In this document: positions 46,749 to 54,794 of the stretch, one piece after another
Layout of the letters: every line of letters begins with the position of its first letter
Numbering within the stretch: the first letter of the stretch is position 1
Source of the DNA: Scytolyngbya sp. HA4215-MV1
Lineage (GTDB): Bacteria; Cyanobacteriota; Cyanobacteriia; Leptolyngbyales; Leptolyngbyaceae
Direction: 5' to 3'
Length of the DNA stretch: 64,000 nt
Assembly: GCA_019359045.1 (NCBI GenBank)
Contig: JAHHIA010000018.1
Span: 1 to 64,000, forward strand
The notes under the pieces: generated by a model
What the model saw: only the letters and a program-made list of their open reading frames with translations
The model's database searches: none
What the model was told of the DNA's origin: nothing
Made by a program: the position numbers and the translations under genes

Positions 46749-47891
46749 ATGCAAATTGACCATATCCATTTCTATGTCCCAGATGCCTGCGCTACGAGAG
46801 ACTGGTTTGTTCGCAGGCTGGGGTTTCAGGGGGTTGGGGCAGGGGGCACGATCGATACTTGGTCAGAAGTGGTGCGAAGTGGATGCATTTACGTAGTGAT
46901 CTCCTCGCCCCTATGCTCATCCAGCCCGATCGCCCATTTTCTGGCAGAACACCCCCCTGGCGTGGTGGATGTTGCCTTTCGCGTGCCTCAACTCACTCCA
47001 GTGCTGACCCATGCGATCGCTCAGGGCGCGACCCTTTTGCAACCTTTGCAAATCAGCCAAACGACAACGGGATTTTTAGAATGGGGACAAATCGCCGCTT
47101 GGGGTACATTGCGGCATACCTTACTCGCTCGCACTGGGATAACGGCGCTATTGCCTAGCTTGCCTCATCTCCAGGTGCAAGTGGAAGCCATGGAATTGAC
47201 CGATCGTTGCACACCCAATCTCCCACCGATTGCTGCAGCCACGACCAAATTCGGGTTGCCGTTTACCAGCATTGATCATGTGGTGGTAAATGTGGCGATC
47301 GGGCAACTGGAACAAGCTATTCACTGGTACGAGCAAGTCCTCGGATTTCAGCCGCAGCAGATGTTTGAAATCCGCACCGCCTATTCTGGGTTATGCAGTC
47401 GAGTGATGGTGCATCCCAACAGTCAAATCAAGTTGCCGATTAATGAACCCACCACTGCCACTTCCCAGATCCAAGAGTTTCTGGATGTGAACCGGGGCGC
47501 AGGCGTTCAGCATATTGCCCTGCATACAGACGACATTCTGAGTACGATCGCCCAACTGCGGGCAAGAGAACTCCCCCTATTGCAAGTCCCCACCACTTAC
47601 TACGATCAGTTACGGCAGCGATTACCCCAATTCAACTGGCAAGCGATCGAAACGGCTCAAGTCCTTGTGGACTGGCAAGACGATGTGCCTCAAGCCATGT
47701 TGCTACAAACCTTTACCCAACCGATTTTTGAACAACCGACTTTCTTCTTTGAAGTGATTGAACGCCAACCCTACTGGAACCAGGGACAATCCAGACGAGT
47801 GCAAGGCTTTGGCGAAGGGAATTTTCGGGCTTTGTTTGAGGCGATCGAGCAAGAACAAATGAAACGCGGCACCCTAAAAAGTGGTGTTTAG
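46749..47891 (+). CDS. hppD: 4-hydroxyphenylpyruvate dioxygenase
   Basis: 380 aa from ATG 46749 (a TTG three codons upstream is unlikely). Two VOC (glyoxalase-like) modules: an N-terminal one (IDHIHFYVPDACATRDWFVRRLGF) and a catalytic C-terminal one with His ligands in SIDHVVVNV and GAGVQHIALHTDDI and the Glu ligand in the FFFEVIER region. The end, GFGEGNFRALFEAIEQEQMKRG, is characteristic of HPPD. It converts 4-hydroxyphenylpyruvate to homogentisate, the head-group precursor of tocopherols in cyanobacteria. Other VOC enzymes are less likely given full length and C-terminus. Confidence 0.92.
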   Translation: MQIDHIHFYVPDACATRDWFVRRLGFQGVGAGGTIDTWSEVVRSGCIYVVISSPLCSSSPIAHFLAEHPPGVVDVAFRVPQLTPVLTHAIAQGATLLQPLQISQTTTGFLEWGQIAAWGTLRHTLLARTGITALLPSLPHLQVQVEAMELTDRCTPNLPPIAAATTKFGLPFTSIDHVVVNVAIGQLEQAIHWYEQVLGFQPQQMFEIRTAYSGLCSRVMVHPNSQIKLPINEPTTATSQIQEFLDVNRGAGVQHIALHTDDILSTIAQLRARELPLLQVPTTYYDQLRQRLPQFNWQAIETAQVLVDWQDDVPQAMLLQTFTQPIFEQPTFFFEVIERQPYWNQGQSRRVQGFGEGNFRALFEAIEQEQMKRGTLKSGV

Positions 47892-48226
47892 GCACCAAAA
47901 AAAGATTTTGTAGAGGCTTTGCATTTGGCGCGTAGATTGTGCCATCATTGCAACCATTTTATCCAAATGCGAAGCCCATACAGGCAAGTTGGCATCGCAT
48001 GATCCAAAGTTTAAAGCCTATAATTATTTCCTATTCAGCAATGCTCAAATTCCTATTCAGCAATGCTCAAAATCTTTCCGGCACCATAGTCCTCAAGATA
48101 GAGAACACTCCACTTTGGCACCCTTCACTTCTGCCATGCGCTAGATGTATTGCCTAGTTTGAACATTAGACAATGCAGCCATCTAAATTTCTATTCTGCT
48201 ACAAAAAGCAGGCTACAAGGAGTTTT
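47892..48226. other. Intergenic region with a tandem repeat
   Basis: No gene. A 22-bp unit is repeated in tandem (48028-48049 and 48050-48071). The 3' end carries ACAAGGAG before the GH13 start. Confidence 0.4.
48028..48071 (+). repeat. Tandem 22-bp repeat (two copies)
   Basis: Two identical 22-bp units beginning TTCCTATTCAGCAATGC, directly adjacent, about 155 nt upstream of the GH13 start codon. Probably replication slippage; a regulatory role cannot be excluded. Confidence 0.8.
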
Positions 48227-49882
48227 ATGGCAAGTATCGAATTTAAACTATTTGCTCCCTATAACAAAGACGCTGCGCTCATCGGCTCTTTTTCCGATTG
48301 GCAAGAAATTCCCATGCAGAAAGGCAAAGACGGCTACTTTCAAACTACCGTCGATCTAGAAGATGGCACCTATCAATATAAGTTTCGCGTGCAGTCAAAA
48401 AGCTGGTTTTTTGAACCGGATCAGTGGGTCGATGTTACCGACCCCTACGCCACCAATATTGACGGCAATAGTTCTGAAGAAAATAGCATTGTTCGCATCA
48501 AAGAGGGTGAGCGAATTGTAGACACCTATGTCTGGCAGCACGACGACAAACCCTTGCCCCCCGACCATGCGCTGGTAATTTACGAGTTGCATGTCGCGGA
48601 TTTTTCGGGTGGGGAGAATGACCCCAAACCTAGAGGGCAATACAAGCACGTCATCGAGAAGCTGGACTATCTTTGTGAACTGGGGATTAATGCGATCGAA
48701 CTCATGCCCGTCAAAGAATATCCCGGCAGTTACAGTTGGGGCTACAATCCGCGCCACTTCTTCGCCACTGAAACCAGCTACGGCACCACCGACGAACTAA
48801 AACGCCTGATTGATGAATGTCACGCCCGTGGCATCCGAGTCTTAATGGATGGGATATACAACCACTCAGAAGCTTCCTCGCCCTTGACCCAGATCGACCA
48901 CGACTACTGGTATCACCACCAACCCCGCGATCCTGACAACAACTGGGGACCCGAATTTAACTATGAACACTACGATGAAGCCTTAGAAACTTACCCAGCC
49001 CGACGTTTCATCGGCGATTGTGTTCGCTTCTGGGTTAGGGAATATCACATTGATGGCATTCGATATGACGCTGCCCGACAAATTGCCAATTACGACTTTA
49101 TGCACTGGATCGTGCAAGAAGCTAAACAAACTGCCGGAGCCAAACCCTTTTACAACATTGCCGAACACATCCCTGAAACCACCAGCATCACCAATCTGGA
49201 TGGTCCCATGGATGGCTGCTGGCATGATAGTTTCTATCATTGCGTGCTAGAGCATATCTGCGGCGATACCTTTGATTTGGAGCGGCTCAAAGATGTATTG
49301 GATGCCAAACGCCAGGGCTTTTTGGGGACAACCAACGTGGTCAACTATTTGACCAATCACGACCACAATCATGTTATGGCAGAATTGGGCGAGCGAGGCA
49401 TTCTCGACGAAGCGGCTTTCCGGCGTCGCAAATTGGGCGCGGTGCTGGTGATGACGGCAATGGGTGTGCCTCTGCTCTGGATGGGCGAAGAGTTTGGCGA
49501 ATACAAGTACAACACTCAAGATCAAGCCAAAATTGATTGGACGTTGCTCGATGGCGACCAAAATCGCAGCTTATTTGATTACTACAAAGGCTTAATTGCT
49601 CTGAGAAAAAATAACCCTGCCTTACACACCGAAAACGTTGAGTTCTTCCACGAAAATCCGGAAGTGCGGGTGCTAGCGTATACCCGTTGGAATAATGAAG
49701 GTGCGCGGGTGGTCATCGTTGCTAACTTCTCAGACAACTTCCTGGCAGGCTACACGGTTCCCAACTTTCCGACCGATGGCACCTGGCACGAATGGACAGG
49801 CGACTACGACATTGACTCAGGTAATGGACAATTAATGACCGACCTGGGCGAATGGGAGGCAAAGGTGTTTGTTTGGAAATAA
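48227..49882 (+). CDS. GH13 alpha-amylase family enzyme with N-terminal CBM48-like domain
   Basis: 551 aa from ATG 48227 (CAAGGAG upstream). An N-terminal glycogen-binding Ig-like (CBM48/E-set) domain (about 1-95) precedes the GH13 barrel. Conserved residues: VLMDGIYNHSE (206-215), nucleophile Asp281 in GIRYDAARQIA, acid/base Glu313 in YNIAEHIPE, and transition-state Asp379 in LTNHDHNHV. It acts on alpha-glucans such as glycogen. Layout resembles branching and trehalose-hydrolase-type GH13 enzymes, but it is shorter than GlgB and lacks GlgB's usual motif contexts, so specificity is open. It is a single-gene unit. Confidence 0.85.
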   Translation: MASIEFKLFAPYNKDAALIGSFSDWQEIPMQKGKDGYFQTTVDLEDGTYQYKFRVQSKSWFFEPDQWVDVTDPYATNIDGNSSEENSIVRIKEGERIVDTYVWQHDDKPLPPDHALVIYELHVADFSGGENDPKPRGQYKHVIEKLDYLCELGINAIELMPVKEYPGSYSWGYNPRHFFATETSYGTTDELKRLIDECHARGIRVLMDGIYNHSEASSPLTQIDHDYWYHHQPRDPDNNWGPEFNYEHYDEALETYPARRFIGDCVRFWVREYHIDGIRYDAARQIANYDFMHWIVQEAKQTAGAKPFYNIAEHIPETTSITNLDGPMDGCWHDSFYHCVLEHICGDTFDLERLKDVLDAKRQGFLGTTNVVNYLTNHDHNHVMAELGERGILDEAAFRRRKLGAVLVMTAMGVPLLWMGEEFGEYKYNTQDQAKIDWTLLDGDQNRSLFDYYKGLIALRKNNPALHTENVEFFHENPEVRVLAYTRWNNEGARVVIVANFSDNFLAGYTVPNFPTDGTWHEWTGDYDIDSGNGQLMTDLGEWEAKVFVWK

Positions 49883-50064
49883 GGGATTATAGATAAGTTT
49901 CTCGTGCCAGTCGCAAGCAGGCTTGATAAGATAGAACTAAGGCGGAATCAGTCCGAGATTCAGCGATAGTTTCACGATCTTGGGAAGCCTTGATGCAGTT
50001 GCTTCGCGCACGCAATCAAGGCTCCCCCCTTAGCCCATACAATAAACTTGCGAGTGACGGATTC

Positions 50065-50628
50065 ATGACATCTGAGGTTGTGGTTGAGAAGAAAAAGCTG
50101 GCAAATCCCCCGTTAGAAGTTCATCATTTGGGCGATCGCGTGTTGCGTCAACCCGCTAAACGGGTTGCTAAAGTCGATGCCGAAATCCGGGAGTTGGTCC
50201 GGGAAATGCTGCAAACCATGTATAGCAAAGATGGGATTGGGCTGGCAGCTCCCCAGGTTGCAGTCAACAAGCAAGTCATTGTGATCGATTGTGAACCGGA
50301 CAATGCAGCCAACCCACCGCTAGTGCTGGTGAACCCCGTAATTAAGCAAGCCAGTCGATCTATCTGCGTGATTCAGGAAGGGTGTCTCAGCATTCCTGGC
50401 GTTTACCTGGATGTGAAGCGTCCCACAACGATCGAAGTTGTTTTCAAAGATGAGATGGGTAGACCCCAAACGCTGAAAGCGACTGAGTTGTTAGCACGTG
50501 TGATTCAGCATGAAATGGATCACTTGAATGGCGTGCTGTTTGTTGATCGGGTCGAAAACCAACTGGCACTTACGCAGGAACTGTCCAAGCATGGCTTTTC
50601 AGTTCATGCAGTGAAATCGGTCGCGTAA
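50065..50628 (+). CDS. def: Peptide deformylase
   Basis: 187 aa. I chose ATG 50065 (MTSEVVVEKKKLANPP), the usual cyanobacterial start; upstream in-frame ATGs would add residues without family similarity. It removes the formyl group from nascent N-termini. All three metal-site motifs are present: GIGLAAPQV, EGCLSIPG (Cys ligand) and QHEMDHLNG (two His ligands and catalytic Glu). A small membrane protein gene starts 16 nt downstream. Confidence 0.95.
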   Translation: MTSEVVVEKKKLANPPLEVHHLGDRVLRQPAKRVAKVDAEIRELVREMLQTMYSKDGIGLAAPQVAVNKQVIVIDCEPDNAANPPLVLVNPVIKQASRSICVIQEGCLSIPGVYLDVKRPTTIEVVFKDEMGRPQTLKATELLARVIQHEMDHLNGVLFVDRVENQLALTQELSKHGFSVHAVKSVA

Positions 50629-50644
50629 TAACGAGGAACGAAAT

Positions 50645-50848
50645 TTGCTAACGCCTAAGAGTGGTTTATTTCTGGCAGGGTCTTGCATCGCCGCGATCGC
50701 CGCAGTCGGTTCCATTTTTGAACTGTCTTCCGGCGAACCTGAACTAGGTGGCATGGTGACTGGGATTATTCTGGCGCTGAGTGTGCCCTTGGTCGTGATC
50801 TTCTTCCTGGTGGCGATTCGGGATGCCAGGGCGAATGAGGGAAAGTAG
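50645..50848 (+). CDS. Small two-helix membrane protein
   Basis: 67 aa, starting at TTG behind CGAGGAACG. Two transmembrane segments (about 7-25 and 36-58), with the short loop ELSSGEPELGG between them and a charged tail RDARANEGK. I recognise no family. It is 16 nt after def and probably co-transcribed with it. The TTG start and short length leave some doubt. Confidence 0.6.
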   Translation: MLTPKSGLFLAGSCIAAIAAVGSIFELSSGEPELGGMVTGIILALSVPLVVIFFLVAIRDARANEGK

Positions 50849-50961
50849 AAAATTAGAATTCAGGGGGAAGTAGGAGACAGAATTTGGGAATCAAGAGCCA
50901 AGAGTCAGAATTTGGAAAGTTTTTATTCCTGAATTTTGAATCTTGTGCTCATACTGATGGT

Positions 50962-51423
50962 CTATTCCCAGGGCAAGGCATTTGACCAGCGATCAACGGC
51001 TCGTTGTCCTCCCCAGCGCGCCACAATCTTGTCATCATACTCGTCGGCAAACTGGAGTACAGCAGTCACCGAAGTTTTGAGTTCTTCGCGATCGCAGGTA
51101 GAACCGACCAAACTATCTTCAAAGATAATATTATTCTCAGCATCCATGCCAAAGCGCCCAAAGTAGAGATTATCGTTTTCTCTCAATAGGTAATGGGTGA
51201 GTTCGGCGCTGACTTCAACATGAGTCACCAGACAAGCCCGCGTTAAAATAATCGATTTATCTTCGCCCCAGGGTTCAACGCGAGTATAAGCAACGGCTGA
51301 GCCAAAGCGGGTCACGAATAAGGTGTCATTGTTGTACTCAACCACCGTACTCTCAAACAGTTCTTGCATCCAGGGTGCAATTTTTTCATAGCAGGAGGCA
51401 TGGGCTGGGGTCTTAAATTCCAT
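50962..51423 (-). CDS. YbjN domain-containing protein
   Basis: 153 aa cytoplasmic protein. The alpha/beta fold of the YbjN / type III secretion chaperone-like family is suggested by ESTVVEYNNDTLFVTRFGSAVAYTRVEPWG and LTHYLLRENDNLYFGRFGMDAENNIIFEDSLVGSTCDREELKTSV. Members are small dimeric proteins of unclear function; cyanobacteria have several copies. It is a single-gene unit. Confidence 0.75.
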   Translation of the reverse strand: MEFKTPAHASCYEKIAPWMQELFESTVVEYNNDTLFVTRFGSAVAYTRVEPWGEDKSIILTRACLVTHVEVSAELTHYLLRENDNLYFGRFGMDAENNIIFEDSLVGSTCDREELKTSVTAVLQFADEYDDKIVARWGGQRAVDRWSNALPWE

Positions 51424-51569
51424 AGAGACGACTTAACCTCCTTGCAGGCGAAACTGTCTGAGCCTCAATAGAGCGTGTTTGTACAACACAACCCGTGAAT
51501 GGACTGTGGGTTTAAGGCGATCTTAACCGATGCCAGGCGGCTGTCGGCAATTTGCAGCAAGGCGTTACA

Positions 51570-52079
51570 TCAGTCCCAGGCTCCAGCATTTTGAATGCCG
51601 TACTCTTCCCGTAGCGATCGCAACGATCGTTCCATCACCGTTTCTGGGTTAATATACGCATCAATTTTTTTACCAATACGCCATCCCTGAACGATGCCTC
51701 TGCCATAGAGTTGGCAGACCTGTAGTGGATTGTAATAGCGATCGCCCAACGATCGTCCCCGCAGCGACATACCCAACAATTCCAAAAACACCCCAAAGCT
51801 CTGAGCGTAGTAATACCAGGGTCGCCGCCAAGTAATGGCGGTCAACAAAAAGCCAATCAACCGAAGTTCCTGATCCAGTTGGGTGCTATAGCCTGTTACC
51901 ACATGCATCATGTCGTGTCGCTCCAGATCGCACCAGGGCACCCGAAACCTACCTACCCAAAAATCCTGATCGCGCATGAAAGTAGGATTCGCCTGATAAT
52001 AACGCTGCAATCCTTGTCGAAGCGTGAGGTCTGGCTGAGGTTCAGTGGGTGCCATTGGACAAAGGAAAATCGAATTCAT
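51570..52079 (-). CDS. Coq4-like protein with intact HDxxHx11E motif
   Basis: 169 aa. The Coq4 signature is exact: His55-Asp56-x2-His59-x11-Glu71 (RHDMMHVVTGYSTQLDQE). In eukaryotes and some proteobacteria this zinc or metal site is needed for ubiquinone synthesis, and recent work points to an oxidative decarboxylation role for Coq4. The rest is helical, with RRPWYYYAQSFGVFLELLGMS. Cyanobacteria make plastoquinone, not ubiquinone, so another substrate is likely. It is divergent from the ketosynthase-oxidase operon, sharing a 278-bp promoter region. ATG 52079 has an in-frame alternative at 52055. Confidence 0.75.
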   Translation of the reverse strand: MNSIFLCPMAPTEPQPDLTLRQGLQRYYQANPTFMRDQDFWVGRFRVPWCDLERHDMMHVVTGYSTQLDQELRLIGFLLTAITWRRPWYYYAQSFGVFLELLGMSLRGRSLGDRYYNPLQVCQLYGRGIVQGWRIGKKIDAYINPETVMERSLRSLREEYGIQNAGAWD

Positions 52080-52144
52080 GCCATCAAATCATGAGATTAC
52101 TTCTATTTTGAATTAGTAAAAATCGGATTGAACACCATCAAAGA

Positions 52145-52161
52145 CCACTTGTATGAAGTGG
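52145..52161. promoter_or_regulatory. Inverted repeat in the divergent promoter region
   Basis: CCACTT-GTATG-AAGTGG, followed by a second small palindrome, TTGCA-CTTTTC-TGCAA (52171-52186). Both lie between the Coq4-like gene and the ketosynthase-oxidase gene and could be operator sites controlling both. No regulator gene is adjacent. Confidence 0.3.
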
Positions 52162-52357
52162 CACAAACAATTGCACTTTTCTGCAAGGGCTGATTAAAGT
52201 CAAAAATATCGCGATGAATGGTGAGCGGTCAGTGAGTGGGGTTTGTAGCCAGAAATTTTTCGCAAATTCCTACGATCTCCAACGAACGAACCAGCGCATT
52301 CATTAGCAAGAAGCATCGACACTCACTAACAATATTTTCCTAAAAAAGGTATCTCCC

Positions 52358-54262
52358 ATGTACGGTGTTTACATCAACAGCATCGGCAAATTTTTGCCTG
52401 GAAATCCGATTAGCAATGATCAGATGGAAGACTATCTGGGACGAATCAATGGGCTGCCCTCAAAAGCTAAGAATCGTATTCTAAAAAGCAATGGCATTCA
52501 GCAACGCTATTACGCGCTCGATCATGAACAAAAAAGCACCCATCTCAATAGTCAAATGGCAGCCGCAGCCGTGCGTGATGCCCTCGCACATTTGGATTTG
52601 GAACCGGCTGCGATCGATCTCTTGTGCGCCGGAACTACCTGGGCAGACTTGCTCGTACCCGGCTTTGCCAGCATGGTGCATGGCGAATTGACAGAGTTTT
52701 TACCGATTGAAACCATCTCCACCCATGGCGTTTGTTGCGCCGGGATGAGTGCCCTCAAATATGCTGCTGCCCAAATCGAATTGGGCGCAAAAAGAACTGC
52801 GATCGCTGTTGCTTCCGAACAACCTTCTCGCCTGTTTAAAAAGACGAATTTCGAGGCAGAAAGTCAAATTAAAGCGGGAAAATCCCCTGCATTTGATACC
52901 GAGTTTTTGCGCTGGATGCTATCCGATGGTGCTGGAGCATTTTTGATTCAAAATTACCCTAATTCACAAGGCTTAAGTCTAAAAGTTGAGTGGATTGAAT
53001 TGGTCTCTCATGCGAATGCTTATCCAGTCTGCATGTATGCCGGAGCTGAGGATGAAACTGCCCAAAAAAGTTGGATGAATTACGCTTCTTATGTTGCAGC
53101 AGCGGAAGCCGGAGCCATCAATTTACGCCAGAATATTCGGCTGCTCGATCATGTGATCAAATTGGGCGTGGAAGGATGGTTAAAACTGATTGAATTGGGG
53201 CGAGTTCGTCCCGGTTCAATCGACTGGCTTTTGTGTCACTATTCCTCTCATTTTTTCCGAGGACAGATTGTAGAATTGCTGGAAAAAGCAGGTTGCATGA
53301 TTCCTGAAGAAAAATGGTTTACCAATCTTTACACCCGTGGTAATACAGGCTGTGCCTCCATTTATTTAATGCTGGAGGAACTGTTCCACTCTGGCAAATT
53401 GGCACCTGGGCAAAAAATTTTTTGCTTTGTGCCTGAAAGTGGACGATTCACCACAGCTTATATGATGCTAACGGTGGTGGATAGCAGAGCAAGAGAGCAG
53501 ACCAAGCCACCTACTATCTCAGAATTAAGGGACGTTCAACCTGCACAAAATCTACTGTCTAATCGTCGTGACATCCCGACGCTCTCCACTGCCGGGACAA
53601 TTGAAGAGCCAGTTTCTGCTGACCTATTACGACAACTAGCTTTGGTGTGGCTGGAGTTTGAGCGCAAGTTGAGATCGGTGCCAATCGTCCGTAAACTCCA
53701 TCGGGGCGATTTTACGATCGAAGATTACAAAGCTATGCTACGCAACCTGCGTCCTCAAGTCGTGGAAGGGGCACGCTGGATCGCTCGTGCCGCTTCCAAC
53801 ATGACCGATTTTCGGCTGCGATCGACCTTTATCGGGCACGCCCAAGATGAACACCGCGACTTTCAAATGCTGGAACGCAACTATGTCTCAGTCGGGGGTG
53901 CACTGGAAGAGATTACGCAAGCAGAGAAAAATATTGGTAGCGAAGCGCTGTCAGCATTCATCTTTCACCAGGCATCTCGTGAAAACCCTGTAGATCTGAT
54001 TGGTAGCATATTCATCATTGAGGGGTTGGGCAATCGGTTGGCAGCCCAATGGGCAGCCCAGATCAAACAAACGCTCAGTTTACGCGATGACCAGGTTTCT
54101 TTTCTGGCATACCATGGGGAAAATGATGCATCTCATATTGGCAAACTTGATGCTTTGATCCAGGCAGAGTGGATGACCGCAGAAATTGCCCATCGTATTG
54201 TCAAAACAGCTCAGGTTACAGCCCGCTTATACTTGTTGCAGTTGGAGGAAATTCAGGAGTAA
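52358..54262 (+). CDS. StlD/DarB-like ketosynthase fused to a heme-oxygenase-like di-iron oxidase
   Basis: 634 aa. Residues 1-375 are a ketoacyl synthase III-type condensing enzyme of the StlD/DarB group, which makes dialkylresorcinols or cyclohexanediones from two fatty-acyl units. The Cys-His-Asn triad is complete: Cys127 (GVCCAG), His294 (LLCHYSSHF) and Asn329 (RGNTGC). A linker (376-420) leads to a HDO-like domain (about 425-634), the CADD/UndA type, with H586-x3-D590-x2-H593, Glu555 and a ligand-rich helix HAQDEH (494-499). Such domains bind two irons and activate O2. The likely job is making and then oxidising a lipid-derived ring or chain. First gene of a three-gene operon; the next starts 7 nt later. 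Confidence 0.82.
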   Translation: MYGVYINSIGKFLPGNPISNDQMEDYLGRINGLPSKAKNRILKSNGIQQRYYALDHEQKSTHLNSQMAAAAVRDALAHLDLEPAAIDLLCAGTTWADLLVPGFASMVHGELTEFLPIETISTHGVCCAGMSALKYAAAQIELGAKRTAIAVASEQPSRLFKKTNFEAESQIKAGKSPAFDTEFLRWMLSDGAGAFLIQNYPNSQGLSLKVEWIELVSHANAYPVCMYAGAEDETAQKSWMNYASYVAAAEAGAINLRQNIRLLDHVIKLGVEGWLKLIELGRVRPGSIDWLLCHYSSHFFRGQIVELLEKAGCMIPEEKWFTNLYTRGNTGCASIYLMLEELFHSGKLAPGQKIFCFVPESGRFTTAYMMLTVVDSRAREQTKPPTISELRDVQPAQNLLSNRRDIPTLSTAGTIEEPVSADLLRQLALVWLEFERKLRSVPIVRKLHRGDFTIEDYKAMLRNLRPQVVEGARWIARAASNMTDFRLRSTFIGHAQDEHRDFQMLERNYVSVGGALEEITQAEKNIGSEALSAFIFHQASRENPVDLIGSIFIIEGLGNRLAAQWAAQIKQTLSLRDDQVSFLAYHGENDASHIGKLDALIQAEWMTAEIAHRIVKTAQVTARLYLLQLEEIQE

Positions 54263-54269
54263 GCAGGTT

Positions 54270-54794
54270 ATGAAAATAGGGTTGCACTCAGTCAGTTTAT
54301 TTGCCAGTCTGATCCTGGTGCAGACAGGGGGGGCCTGCTCATACGCCATACCGCTCCCCTCCAGCCATCCTGCGGCTCCCCATACTGCCACCGCATCTTC
54401 AACAGATTTGGCAATCCGCCTGGAGATTGCCCGCAAAAGCTACGAGTCCTACCAGGAACTCTATCAAGCCGGGGCAATTTCTCGGCAAGAACTGGATCAG
54501 GCAGAACAGAATTATCAAATGATCGTTCAAATGACTCGATCGTCTGCACCTAGTATTTTCTCCCAGCCTCTTTCTGTCAAAGTGGCTCGGCACAACCAAA
54601 GAACTGCTCTTCAGGCACAACTCACTGCGGCCGAAGCAACTGTGCAATTCACTCACCAAGACTACCAGCGCTATCAAGTGCTGTATCAAGAAGGAGCAAT
54701 TTCTCGGGAACAGTTTGAGCACCGCGAAAAAGTCTATCGAGAAGCTTTGGCAACCCGCGATACCCTACAAAAACAACTGCAACAGCGACCATGA
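54270..54794 (+). CDS. Secreted protein with two membrane-fusion-protein hairpin repeats
   Basis: 174 aa from ATG 54270 (an upstream in-frame ATG overlaps the previous gene). Residues 1-24 are a signal peptide, with a poor lipobox (GGAC, Cys23). Two similar segments follow: YESYQELYQAGAISRQELD (58-76) and YQRYQVLYQEGAISREQFE (132-150). This is the Y-x2-L-x3-GA-xS-x2-E/Q motif found in the coiled-coil hairpin of HlyD/AcrA adaptors, such as the one encoded at 21931. The lipoyl and barrel domains of adaptors are absent, so it is an isolated periplasmic helical hairpin. It sits between the ketosynthase-oxidase gene and the unknown gene at 54791, overlapping the latter by 4 nt. Confidence 0.7.
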   Translation: MKIGLHSVSLFASLILVQTGGACSYAIPLPSSHPAAPHTATASSTDLAIRLEIARKSYESYQELYQAGAISRQELDQAEQNYQMIVQMTRSSAPSIFSQPLSVKVARHNQRTALQAQLTAAEATVQFTHQDYQRYQVLYQEGAISREQFEHREKVYREALATRDTLQKQLQQRP

